From NCBI GenBank assembly GCA_025997615.1, contig BNUV01000105.1:1-8235 (forward strand): a stretch of 8,235 nucleotides of DNA, read 5' to 3'. The notes beneath the pieces were generated by a model, which was not told where the DNA came from, did not search any database, and was given only the letters and a program-made list of their open reading frames with translations. This document shows positions 1 through 6,922 of this stretch, piece by piece (position 1 is the stretch's first letter; each line of letters starts with the position of its first letter). This DNA is from Spirochaetia bacterium. GTDB taxonomy: Bacteria; Spirochaetota; Spirochaetia; Treponematales; Breznakiellaceae. Both the position numbers and the translations under genes were made by a program.

Positions 1-983
1 ATGATGGTCCGGACCCCGACAATGGAATTGGTGATGGAAGCGTTGGTGATAATACAACCCTCGGCGGCAATGGACTGGTTCATGTTACTGAAATTCATTT
101 TGGAGGGGGGCAAATTTCTCATGTGGGTATAAATCGGCTGATCTTCATCATAAAAATCAAATTTGGGCGTAAGGGTCGTCAGGTCCAGATTGGCCTCGTA
201 GTAGTTCCGTATGGTACCTATGTCTTCCCAATAGCCCGTGAAATGGTATGCATTCACCTTGAGCTTGCTGATGGCCTGGGGGATGATCTCCTTACCAAAG
301 TCGGTCAGGTCGTTGGCCAGGCAATCTTCCATAGCTTGGGCGTTGAACACATAGATGCCCATAGAAGCCATATAGCCGTCGCCCTTACTTTTATCCGACC
401 GCAGCTCCTGCGGGATTTTAAAATCGGAAATATCCTTCGTGGGCCCCGGTTTTTCAAGAAATTCGGTGATAGTGTTGTTTTTATCAACCTTGAGAATCCC
501 CAACTGGCTGGCATCTTCCCGGCTAACCCCCGTGCAGGCGATGGTAATGGCCGCTCCGGACGCCTTATGCTGGGCCAAAAAATCTTTCAAATCCATGCGG
601 TAGAGCTGATCCCCCGAAAGGATTATATAATAGGAGGGGTTTTGGGTCCTAAAGTGGACAAAATTCTTGCGAACCGCATCGGCGGTACCCTCAAACCAGC
701 CCGAATGTTCAAAAGTCTGCTCCGCCGCCAGAATTTCGACAAATCCACTGGAAAAAGTATCAAACGTGTAGGTCTGAGCCAAATGCAGATGCAAAGAAGC
801 GGAGTTAAACTGGGTCAAAATGTAAATTTGCCGCAAATCGGCATTGATACAATTACTTATGGGTATATCCACCAGCCGGTATTTCCCGCCAAAAGGGACC
901 GCCGGTTTGGCCCTCGCCTGGGTCAGGGGAAAGAGCCGCGTTCCTTTACCGCCTCCCAATACGATTGATAATACCTCTGACAT
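1..983 (-). CDS. glgC: Glucose-1-phosphate adenylyltransferase (ADP-glucose pyrophosphorylase), 3' end cut off by the window
   Basis: Reading the minus strand from the ATG at 983 gives 327 codons with no stop before the left edge. The family catalyses ATP + glucose-1-phosphate to ADP-glucose + PPi, the committed step of bacterial glycogen synthesis, in the cytoplasm. Visible motifs are the nucleotide-binding signature GGGKGTRLFPLT (residues 10-21), KPAVPFGGKYR (26-36), GTADAVR (99-105), SGDQLYRM with the likely catalytic Asp125 (123-130), FLEKP (175-179) and GYWEDIGT (250-257). The family is usually about 420-430 residues, so roughly the last 100 residues, including most of the C-terminal beta-helix, lie outside. 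The start is fixed by GAGGAGG a few bases upstream on the minus strand (about 990-998) and by the family N-terminus. A run of six C in the coding strand (86-91) stays in frame. Wording such as FNSASLHLHLAQTY resembles the plant/cyanobacterial-type enzymes more than the E. coli type (from memory). Confidence 0.95.
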   Translation of the reverse strand, partial: MSEVLSIVLGGGKGTRLFPLTQARAKPAVPFGGKYRLVDIPISNCINADLRQIYILTQFNSASLHLHLAQTYTFDTFSSGFVEILAAEQTFEHSGWFEGTADAVRKNFVHFRTQNPSYYIILSGDQLYRMDLKDFLAQHKASGAAITIACTGVSREDASQLGILKVDKNNTITEFLEKPGPTKDISDFKIPQELRSDKSKGDGYMASMGIYVFNAQAMEDCLANDLTDFGKEIIPQAISKLKVNAYHFTGYWEDIGTIRNYYEANLDLTTLTPKFDFYDEDQPIYTHMRNLPPSKMNFSNMNQSIAAEGCIITNASITNSIVGVRTI

Positions 984-1015
984 GGTGTTCCTCCTCACTC
1001 TTAATCTTAACCAAA

Positions 1016-1044
1016 AGTATAGGCTACTTTTTCAGCTCTGTCGA
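1016..1044 (-). promoter_or_regulatory. Sigma70-type promoter of glgC
   Basis: On the minus strand a -35 hexamer TCGACA (1039-1044; 5 of 6 to TTGACA) and a -10 hexamer TATACT (1016-1021; 5 of 6 to TATAAT) are separated by exactly 17 bp. Transcription would start near 1009, giving a leader of about 25 nt that contains the GAGGAGG ribosome site. Position, spacing and both hexamers agree, so this is a good candidate; no start site has been measured. Confidence 0.7.
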
Positions 1045-1048
1045 GAGC
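1035..1048. promoter_or_regulatory. Perfect short palindrome over the glgC -35 box
   Basis: GCTCT (1035-1039), a 4-nt centre GTCG, then AGAGC (1044-1048). It covers the whole -35 hexamer of the glgC promoter, a position where a dimeric repressor would block RNA polymerase. No known operator consensus is recognised, and a 5-bp arm palindrome can occur by chance. Confidence 0.3.
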
Positions 1049-1133
1049 AAAAAGGACAAATAATCGGAAGAAAATACTTATTTCAAAAAATATCTGAATT
1101 TTGAAAGGATTTTGCTGCTATATCCTATTTTGG

Positions 1134-1150
1134 AATTATATTTTATAATT
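1134..1150 (+). promoter_or_regulatory. Palindrome containing a perfect TATAAT, likely -10 region of the oxidoreductase gene
   Basis: AATTATA-TTT-TATAATT is a perfect 7-3-7 inverted repeat, and its right arm contains TATAAT at 1144-1149. Transcription would start near 1156, only about 14 nt before the ATG at 1170. No good -35 hexamer lies 16-18 bp upstream (1120-1127 reads atatccta). A weak TTGAAA at 1101-1106 is too far away. The combination suggests an activator-dependent promoter or an operator over the -10, but AT-rich palindromes are common in promoters. Confidence 0.4.
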
Positions 1151-1158
1151 AAAAACAT

Positions 1159-1163
1159 TGGAG
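1159..1163 (+). promoter_or_regulatory. Ribosome binding site that decides the oxidoreductase start
   Basis: TGGAG ends 6 nt before the ATG at 1170. The longest open frame would start at a TTG at 1158, but that codon overlaps this site and has no ribosome site of its own, so ATG 1170 is preferred. Confidence 0.6.
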
Positions 1164-1169
1164 TTACCT

Positions 1170-2567
1170 ATGAACCATGTGGAAGTTTCCGGTTTGAAGA
1201 TCCCCGTGACGGTGGAAACGGATATTTTTGTCGCAGGTGGCGGGAGCGCCGGTGTGGGAGCGGCTATTGCCGGGGGCCGCTCCGGACTCAAGACCTTTGT
1301 GGCCGAGCGGATCTTTGCCCTGGGCGGTATGATGACATCCGGCCTGATGAGTAAGATCGCCATCTCCGCCTCCAACCACGGAATCGCCGAAGAGCTTCTC
1401 AAACGGCTGGATGCCCACCAGAAGTCTGATTTCCTTTCGGGCAGACACGAGGTCCCCATAGACCCCGAACTTGCCAAATGGATGCTGGATAAAATGGTCA
1501 TTGCTGAAGCCGGGGCGGACGTGCGTTTTGGGACCACCATAAGCGGTGTGATAAAAGAAGGCCGGGACATCAAGTATGTGATCATCGACAGTATAAACGG
1601 TCTTGAGGCGGTACAGGCAAAGTACTATGTGGACTGCACCGGAGACGGACAGCTCGGCTTTAAGGCAGGGGCCTCGTATATCGTTGGTAACGAACAGGGC
1701 TACGGATCCTCTCCGACTCTCATGTTCAGGATCGCCAATGTCGATATAGAAAAACTTATTTCCGAAATGGAGGCCCACCCTGATATTTATGCCTCTGAAC
1801 AGGACACCTATTCCAATCACAAGATTTCGCCTGCACAGAACCGGAAAAACATTGCCGGCGACAAGTATGCGCATTTTGCCGACTTTATCCCCCTTATCCG
1901 TCAAAAGGCAAAGGAAAATCCCGGATTCTTAAGCGACTGGGAACTTGAGATGATGCTCCAGCGGGGGCTTATCTTCATGAACCAGCCCCAGGGAACCCAT
2001 GTGCTGGTGAACTCAACCAGGATTCCCTATTTTAAGGGCGATAACAGCAAGGAGCTTAGCGATGCAGTGGTAGCGGGCAGAAAACAGGCGGCTGCGACCT
2101 TCCGTTTCATGAAGGCTTTTGTACCGGGATTTGAAAAATCATTTATCATGGATACCGGAAGCCTTCTGGGTATCCGGGAATCCCGCCGCCTCACCGGGGA
2201 CTATATCTTTACCGATGATGATGTCAACAGTCTTCGCAGATTTGACGATGGAATTGTCAGCAACTTCGGCGGTGTGGAGATCCACTCGGTTAACGGGAAG
2301 AGTACGGACATAAAGGAATTGCAGGGCGGTTTTTATACGGTGCCCTACCGGAGTATCATTTCCAAAGACCTCGACAACCTCTATATTACCGGACGCTGTT
2401 TCAGCGCAAACCACGCGGCCCTTTCGGCGGCCCGCAACATTGCATACTGCATGGCCCTGGGGCAGGCGGCGGGAACCGCAGCGGCTCAATTACTGCGCAG
2501 GAACAAGAGCCAAATCCGTGACATTGACATTAAGCCTCTCCAAAAAGAATTGGAGTCGATTATTTAA
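1170..2567 (+). CDS. FAD-dependent oxidoreductase (FAD_oxidored-type, substrate unknown)
   Basis: A soluble 465-residue flavoprotein with no signal peptide. The N-terminal Rossmann dinucleotide-binding fold is clear: DIFVAGGGSAGVGAA (18-32) supplies the glycine-rich loop and Glu46 ends the second strand, where the FAD ribose is normally held. VDCTGDG (154-160) is the second FAD-contacting motif. GIRESRRLTGDY (334-345) and the C-terminal block LDNLYITGRCFSANHAALSA (401-420) followed by MALGQAAGTAA (428-438) are typical of the family often annotated FAD-dependent oxidoreductase (PF12831-like). Members oxidise varied substrates and the true substrate cannot be read from sequence. The gene is divergent from glgC and appears monocistronic, since a promoter and an intrinsic terminator follow before nusA. 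Length is normal and the frame intact. Cys159 does not occur here, and no Fe-S cluster cysteine set is evident. Confidence 0.85.
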   Translation: MNHVEVSGLKIPVTVETDIFVAGGGSAGVGAAIAGGRSGLKTFVAERIFALGGMMTSGLMSKIAISASNHGIAEELLKRLDAHQKSDFLSGRHEVPIDPELAKWMLDKMVIAEAGADVRFGTTISGVIKEGRDIKYVIIDSINGLEAVQAKYYVDCTGDGQLGFKAGASYIVGNEQGYGSSPTLMFRIANVDIEKLISEMEAHPDIYASEQDTYSNHKISPAQNRKNIAGDKYAHFADFIPLIRQKAKENPGFLSDWELEMMLQRGLIFMNQPQGTHVLVNSTRIPYFKGDNSKELSDAVVAGRKQAAATFRFMKAFVPGFEKSFIMDTGSLLGIRESRRLTGDYIFTDDDVNSLRRFDDGIVSNFGGVEIHSVNGKSTDIKELQGGFYTVPYRSIISKDLDNLYITGRCFSANHAALSAARNIAYCMALGQAAGTAAAQLLRRNKSQIRDIDIKPLQKELESII

Positions 2568-2590
2568 AGCCCTGGGGCTTTCCGTAGTGC

Positions 2591-2619
2591 TTGACAAAAC
2601 TTTTCAGCCTCACTAATAT
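2591..2619 (+). promoter_or_regulatory. Near-consensus sigma70 promoter upstream of nusA
   Basis: TTGACA (2591-2596, 6 of 6) and TAATAT (2614-2619) are separated by exactly 17 bp, predicting a start near 2626. This is the best promoter in the window. A second TTGACA at 2623-2628 has no -10 partner at a proper distance. The predicted transcript enters the terminator at 2644-2672 after about 20 nt, before reaching nusA. Confidence 0.8.
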
Positions 2620-2643
2620 TAGTTGACAATAAGGTTGAATATA

Positions 2644-2672
2644 AAAAAAGGGTCGTTCAGCGGCCCTTTTTT
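2644..2672 (+). terminator. Intrinsic terminator between the nusA promoter and nusA
   Basis: GGGTCG (2650-2655), loop TTCAG, CGGCCC (2661-2666) forms a 6-bp stem with one U-G pair, followed by six T (2667-2672). The preceding A run (2644-2649) can extend the stem by six A-U pairs and makes the element potentially bidirectional. It could simply end the oxidoreductase transcript, but the strong promoter at 2591-2619 lies before it, so it also sits in the nusA leader, where it would act as an attenuator. Confidence 0.85.
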
Positions 2673-2680
2673 GTTATAAG
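2672..2680 (+). promoter_or_regulatory. Possible extended -10 element after the terminator
   Basis: TGTTATAAG gives a TGn extension followed by TATAAG (2675-2680), 5 of 6 to consensus. No -35 hexamer is visible at the usual distance (2652-2657 is gtcgtt). If used, transcription would start near 2687, at the ribosome site, and nusA would escape the terminator. It is weak on its own. Confidence 0.25.
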
Positions 2681-2686
2681 GTATTG

Positions 2687-2694
2687 AGGGGAGG
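2687..2694 (+). promoter_or_regulatory. Ribosome binding site supporting the GTG start of nusA
   Basis: AGGGGAGG lies 9 nt upstream of the GTG at 2704. The alternative in-frame ATG at 2716 is preceded by no Shine-Dalgarno-like sequence within range, so the GTG start is preferred. Confidence 0.6.
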
Positions 2695-2703
2695 TTAAGG
2701 CTC

Positions 2704-4209
2704 GTGGCAACAGATATGTCGGAGGCAATTCATCAGTTAATCCAGGATCGGGGTATGTCGGAGGATTTAATCCTGCGGACCATCGAAAATACCCTTATCG
2801 CGGCCTATAAACGGAAATTTGGGAATGCCGAAAATGCCGTGGTCCGGTTTAATGATGATCAGGAAGTGTCGATTTACGCCAAAAAGATGATCGTCGACGG
2901 GGTCTATGATCCGGTGTCGGAAATAGACCTTGAGGAGGCGCGGGAGCTGAATCCCGAGGCGGAAATAGGGGACGAGCTTCTTTTGGAGGTGGATCCCAAA
3001 GAGTTTGACCGGATTTCGGTGCAAAGCGCCAAACAAACCGCCCATCAGTCGATCCGGGAGATACAAAAGGACACGCTTTACTCGGAATTTAAGGATAAAG
3101 TCGGTGAGATCATCATCGGTTACTATCAGCGTGAACGAAACGGCACCATTTATGTGGATTTGGGCAAAATGGAAGGGATCCTGCCGAAGAAATTTCAGTC
3201 TCCCCGGGAGCCTTTTCAGGTAAATGACCGGATCAAGGCCCTGATCACCGAGGTGAACAAGACTCCGGCGGGGCTTCAGGTGGTGCTTTCCCGGACCCAT
3301 ACGGATTTTGTCAAGGCGATTTTTGAGCTTGAGGTTCCTGAGGTTTACGATAAAACGGTGGAAATCCACAAGATTGTCCGCGAGCCCGGTTACCGGACCA
3401 AACTGGCGGTGTATTCCAACCGGGAGGATGTGGACCCCGTGGGGGCCTGTGTGGGCCTTAAAGGGGTGCGGATTCTGGCGGTGATCAAGGAGCTTTTTGG
3501 GGAAAAGATCGATATCCTCAAGTACGACCCGGATCCCCGGCGTTTTATCAAAAATGCCCTTTCACCGGCGGAAGTCCGGGATGTGGTGGTTATGGACGAG
3601 GGCAAACACCAGGCGCTGGCAGTGGTAAACGATTCCCAGTTGTCCCTGGCCATAGGCAAACAGGGGCTTAACGTCAAACTGGCCAACCGGCTGGTGGACT
3701 GGAACATCGATGTAAAGACCGAGGCCCAGTTCAGGGATATGGATATTACCGCCGAATCCCGGCGGGCAGTTTCGGAGCTTTTCGGCGAGTCCGGCGAATA
3801 CGAGGAAGAGCTTTCCCGGATTTCCGAGCTGCCGGGGGTGGATACCGCCGTGGCGGATGCCCTGCGGGAGAAGAACATCGACTTTATCGCCGATTTTCTG
3901 GCCCTTTCCGAAGAAGATTTGGGTTCCTTTACGGGTATTACCGCGGAGCAGATCGAAACGCTGCGGGCGCTTATCGAAGAATACGTGGAGATAGTCGAGG
4001 AAGAAGAGGAACCGGAAGATGATGCTTTTGCGGATGAGCAGGCAGCCGCCGGGGAAGAAGAAAATCCTGATCTGGCAACGGATACGGCGCCTCCTGAAGA
4101 GGAAGAAGTCGAAGAGTATGAATGTCCCGAATGTGGGGCTAAGATTACGGTGGATATGACCAGTTGCCCGAATTGCGGCATTGGGTTGAGTTTTGTAGAC
4201 GAGGAATAG
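2704..4209 (+). CDS. nusA: Transcription termination/antitermination factor NusA with C-terminal zinc ribbon
   Basis: NusA binds RNA polymerase and nascent RNA and modulates pausing, intrinsic termination and antitermination. The 501-residue product shows the expected order: RNAP-binding N-terminal domain (about 1-125), S1 domain (about 132-198, with GTIYVDLGKMEGILPKK), KH1 (about 230-285, VGLKGVRI at 250-257) and KH2 (about 300-345, LSLAIGKQGLNVKLA at 313-327). A helix-hairpin-helix-like segment follows (about 368-425, SELPGVD and LGSFTGITAEQIETL), resembling the acidic repeat domain of other NusAs. After a strongly acidic linker (429-471) comes CPEC-X10-CPNC (Cys474, 477, 488, 491), a compact zinc-ribbon signature that is not part of the textbook NusA core. 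infB follows after 19 nt. rimP, often directly upstream of nusA, is absent here. Expression may be controlled by the leader terminator at 2644-2672. Confidence 0.95.
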   Translation: MATDMSEAIHQLIQDRGMSEDLILRTIENTLIAAYKRKFGNAENAVVRFNDDQEVSIYAKKMIVDGVYDPVSEIDLEEARELNPEAEIGDELLLEVDPKEFDRISVQSAKQTAHQSIREIQKDTLYSEFKDKVGEIIIGYYQRERNGTIYVDLGKMEGILPKKFQSPREPFQVNDRIKALITEVNKTPAGLQVVLSRTHTDFVKAIFELEVPEVYDKTVEIHKIVREPGYRTKLAVYSNREDVDPVGACVGLKGVRILAVIKELFGEKIDILKYDPDPRRFIKNALSPAEVRDVVVMDEGKHQALAVVNDSQLSLAIGKQGLNVKLANRLVDWNIDVKTEAQFRDMDITAESRRAVSELFGESGEYEEELSRISELPGVDTAVADALREKNIDFIADFLALSEEDLGSFTGITAEQIETLRALIEEYVEIVEEEEEPEDDAFADEQAAAGEEENPDLATDTAPPEEEEVEEYECPECGAKITVDMTSCPNCGIGLSFVDEE

Positions 4210-4228
4210 ACGAAAGTAAAGGTGGAAC

Positions 4229-6901
4229 ATGGCTGAGGAATTAGACGTTCAAAAACCGAAGGTGGAACTCATTAAACGCGCCCCCGCTGAACCAGAAAGT
4301 TCAGAGGCGGGAAAAGTTGCTCCGGAACACACCGACCGCCGCAAGGTGATCGTCGTAAAAAAGAAGCCCCCTTCTCCCGCTCCGGGACCGGTAAAAAAGC
4401 CTCAGCCCAAGGTTGTGGTGGCGAAACCAGCCGCGGCGGGTGACGCCGGGACTGCCGTTGCGGAAGACAGCCGCGCCGGAAAAGAAGTTTCCCCGGCCCC
4501 GGCGGACAAACCGGAAGGCACTGCTCCGGCTCCGGCCTTTGCCATTTCCCAGCGTCCTGCGGCGGCGGCGGGCAAGGTGGGAGGCCGTTTTGTCGGTCCC
4601 CGGCCCCCCCGTGAGGAAATTCCCCGGCAAAGCCCCACCGGTTTTATCCCCCGTCCCGCGGGTCAGGCGGGCAGGGTAGGGGGCCGTCCTTTAGGTCCCC
4701 GGCCCGAGGGGTCCAGACCCGAGGGCTTCAGGCCCGAAGGCTCAAGACCCGAGGGGTCCGGCTTTAACGGCCCAAGACCCGGCGGTAGTGGTGGTTTCAA
4801 TGGGCCCCGGCAGGGCGGCTTTAACGGCCCAAGACCCGGCGGTAGTGGTGGTTTCAATGGGCCCCGGCAGGGCGGCTTTAACGGCCCCCGTCCCGGAGGC
4901 TTCAATGGTCCCCGGCCCGGTGGTGGTGCTTACAACGGCCCCCGTCCCGGAGGCTTCGGTGGTCCCCGGCCCGGCGGAAACAGGGGCGGCCAACTGCCCC
5001 CGGCCACTTCTATTCTTGAAGGCAAAGGGCCGATAAAAAAATCGTTCAAGGCGAAAAAACCGGTTTACACCCGAAAAGAAAAAGAACTGGAGATGCAGGA
5101 AAAACTTCTCCAGACCAAGAAGAAGATCACCCATATCGCCAATCCCATCCCCAAATTTATCGAGATTATGGAGGTGGTGTCGGTTTCCGAACTGGCCCGG
5201 AAGATGAACCTTAAGGCATCGGACCTGATCCACAAACTCATGAGCATGGGGATGATGGTCACCATTAACCAGCAGATCGACGCGGAAACCGCCACGATTC
5301 TGGCGGCGGAATTCGGCGCCGATGTAAAGATCATCAGCCTTTACGACGAAACGGTGATCGAGACCTCCAGCGATGAAGGGGCGGACCTTTTGCCCCGGCC
5401 GCCGGTGGTTACGGTTATGGGCCATGTCGATCACGGAAAAACCAAGCTCCTGGACGCTATCCGCAGCGCCGATGTGGTGTCCGGCGAATTCGGCGGCATT
5501 ACCCAGCACATTGGGGCTTATATGGTGGACACTCCCCAGGGGCGGATCACCTTTCTAGATACTCCCGGCCACGAGGCCTTTACCCGTATGCGGGCCCGGG
5601 GCGCCCAGGTTACCGACATCGTCGTGCTGGTGGTATCCGCCGTGGACGGCGTTATGCCCCAGACCATCGAGGCTATCAACCATGCAAAAGATGCGGAGGT
5701 GCCCATCATCGCCGCGGTAAACTTCATGGATAAACCGGAGGCGAATCCTGAAAAGGTAAAAAGCCAGCTTTCCGATCTGGGCCTTGTGGCCGAAGATTGG
5801 GGAGGCCAGACCATGTTTGTGCTGGTGTCGGCCCTCCGGAAAGAAGGCATAGACAAGCTCATCGAATCGATCCTTTTGCAGGCGGAAATTCTCGATTTCA
5901 GGGCAAATTACGACCGCAGCGCCGAAGGAAAAGTGCTGGAGTCCCGGATCGATCACGGCCGGGGCGTGGTGGCCACGGTCATCGTGGAACGGGGCACCCT
6001 GCGCATAGGCGATTCTTTTGTGGCCGGCGTCTGGCCCGGAAAAGTCCGGGCTATATTCAACGACCGGGGCGAACGGCTTGAGGAAGCCACGCCCTCCATG
6101 CCCATCGAAGTCCTCGGTTTCGAGGGTATCCCCAACGCCGGAGATCCCCTGCAGGTTGTTGATGACGAAAAAGTCGCCCGGGCCTTTGCGGCGAAACGGC
6201 AGGAGCTCAAGCGTTTTGAAGATGCCAAAAATGTCAAGAAGATCACCCTGGATAACCTTTACGATACCATCAACGACGGCGGCATTCAGGAGCTCAAAGT
6301 TATCATCAAAGCCGACGTGCAGGGCAGCGCCGAGGCCCTCCGGTCCAGTCTGGAAAAACTTTCCACCAAGGAAATCCGCCTCAACGTGATACAGGCCCTG
6401 CCCGGCGCCATCAACGAAGGGGATGTGGACCTCGCCATTGCCTCCAATGCGCTGATCCTGGGCTTCAACGTCCGCCCCATCCCCAAGGCCAAGGCCCTGG
6501 CGGATCAGGAAAAAGTGGACATCCGCCGTTACAACGTTATCTACAAGGCCGTGGAAGAAATTCAGCAGGCCATGGAAGGGATGCTCACGCCGGACACCAA
6601 AGAGGAAGTCATCGCCACGGTGGAAGTCCGGAATACCTTCAAGACCCCCAAGTTCGGCACCATCGCCGGCTGTTACGTCCTCACCGGAACCGTCAAACGG
6701 AGCGCCAGTGTCAACATCATCCGTGAGGAGATTGTCATTCATACGGGGAAAATCGGCTCCCTCCGCCGCATAAAAGATGATGTGCGGGAAGTGGCCGCCG
6801 GTTATGAATGCGGCATTGGATTTGACAGTTTCGATGGTATTCAGGTGGGCGATCAACTCGAAGTTTTTGAGGTGATCGAAGTCGCCCGGAAGTTGAGCTA
6901 G
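4229..6901 (+). CDS. infB: Translation initiation factor IF-2
   Basis: IF-2 is the GTPase that brings initiator fMet-tRNA to the 30S subunit and promotes subunit joining. The 890-residue product has a basic, Ala/Pro-rich start, a Gly/Pro/Arg repeat region (about 150-255), a Lys-rich helix (about 270-300), an IF2_N-like domain (about 315-366) and the G domain. G1 is GHVDHGKT (398-405), G2 GGITQHIGAY (422-431), G3 DTPGHEAF (444-451). G4 is NFMD (498-501) where most translational GTPases have NKxD, and G5 reads SAL (534-536), as in EF-Tu. Domain II follows (about 565-645), then domain III with ADVQGSAEAL (695-704) and GFNVRP (745-750). The fMet-tRNA-binding C-terminal domain has FGTIAGCYVLTG (809-820) and GYECGIGF (858-865). 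The ribosome site AAAGGTGGA precedes the ATG by a few bases. The gap after nusA is 19 nt, so the two are cotranscribed. Confidence 0.97.
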   Translation: MAEELDVQKPKVELIKRAPAEPESSEAGKVAPEHTDRRKVIVVKKKPPSPAPGPVKKPQPKVVVAKPAAAGDAGTAVAEDSRAGKEVSPAPADKPEGTAPAPAFAISQRPAAAAGKVGGRFVGPRPPREEIPRQSPTGFIPRPAGQAGRVGGRPLGPRPEGSRPEGFRPEGSRPEGSGFNGPRPGGSGGFNGPRQGGFNGPRPGGSGGFNGPRQGGFNGPRPGGFNGPRPGGGAYNGPRPGGFGGPRPGGNRGGQLPPATSILEGKGPIKKSFKAKKPVYTRKEKELEMQEKLLQTKKKITHIANPIPKFIEIMEVVSVSELARKMNLKASDLIHKLMSMGMMVTINQQIDAETATILAAEFGADVKIISLYDETVIETSSDEGADLLPRPPVVTVMGHVDHGKTKLLDAIRSADVVSGEFGGITQHIGAYMVDTPQGRITFLDTPGHEAFTRMRARGAQVTDIVVLVVSAVDGVMPQTIEAINHAKDAEVPIIAAVNFMDKPEANPEKVKSQLSDLGLVAEDWGGQTMFVLVSALRKEGIDKLIESILLQAEILDFRANYDRSAEGKVLESRIDHGRGVVATVIVERGTLRIGDSFVAGVWPGKVRAIFNDRGERLEEATPSMPIEVLGFEGIPNAGDPLQVVDDEKVARAFAAKRQELKRFEDAKNVKKITLDNLYDTINDGGIQELKVIIKADVQGSAEALRSSLEKLSTKEIRLNVIQALPGAINEGDVDLAIASNALILGFNVRPIPKAKALADQEKVDIRRYNVIYKAVEEIQQAMEGMLTPDTKEEVIATVEVRNTFKTPKFGTIAGCYVLTGTVKRSASVNIIREEIVIHTGKIGSLRRIKDDVREVAAGYECGIGFDSFDGIQVGDQLEVFEVIEVARKLS
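4700..4759 (+). repeat. Four 15-bp units encoding RPEGS/RPEGF in infB
   Basis: Codons 158-177 of infB read RPEGS, RPEGF, RPEGS, RPEGS. The four 15-bp units differ at several positions (agg/aga/cgg, ggg/ggc), so they are older than the 57-bp units that follow. They form part of the disordered N-terminal region of IF-2. Confidence 0.8.
4760..4887 (+). repeat. 57-bp tandem repeat, 2.25 copies, inside infB
   Basis: The unit at 4760-4816 is repeated without a mismatch at 4817-4873, and the first 14 bases start a third copy (4874-4887) before diverging. Each 57-bp unit encodes 19 residues, GFNGPRPGGSGGFNGPRQG. Further degenerate GFNGPRPGG/AYNGPRPGG units run on to about 4978. Exact identity including third codon positions points to a recent duplication or ongoing slippage; the unit length of 19 codons keeps the frame. 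Confidence 0.9.
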
Positions 6902-6922
6902 GAAAAGCAAAAGGAGGAATGT

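Noticed and set aside
86..91. Possible frameshift in glgC at a run of six C (coding strand)
   Set aside because: Translation through the run stays in frame and continues with normal GlgC sequence (MNFSNMNQS, then TNASITNSIVG).
123..968. 281-codon open frame on the plus strand
   Set aside because: It is antisense to glgC, whose motifs are unambiguous on the minus strand; the product looks like no known family.
1101..1124. TTGAAA with TATATC as an oxidoreductase promoter
   Set aside because: The spacer is only 12 bp. The perfect TATAAT at 1144-1149 is the better -10 even without a -35.
2566..2581. Hairpin AAAGCC-CTGG-GGCTTT at the oxidoreductase stop codon as a terminator
   Set aside because: The stem is short and no T run follows (ccgtagtg). 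The hairpin with a T run at 2644-2672 is far better.
4760..4978. CRISPR-like array from the regular repeats
   Set aside because: The repeats are contiguous, without unique spacers, in frame within infB, and encode a Gly-rich protein segment.
5555..6910. 451-codon open frame on the minus strand across infB
   Set aside because: It lies entirely antisense to the conserved G domain and C-terminal domains of IF-2. Its translation has no recognisable motif, and GC-rich third positions explain the lack of stops.
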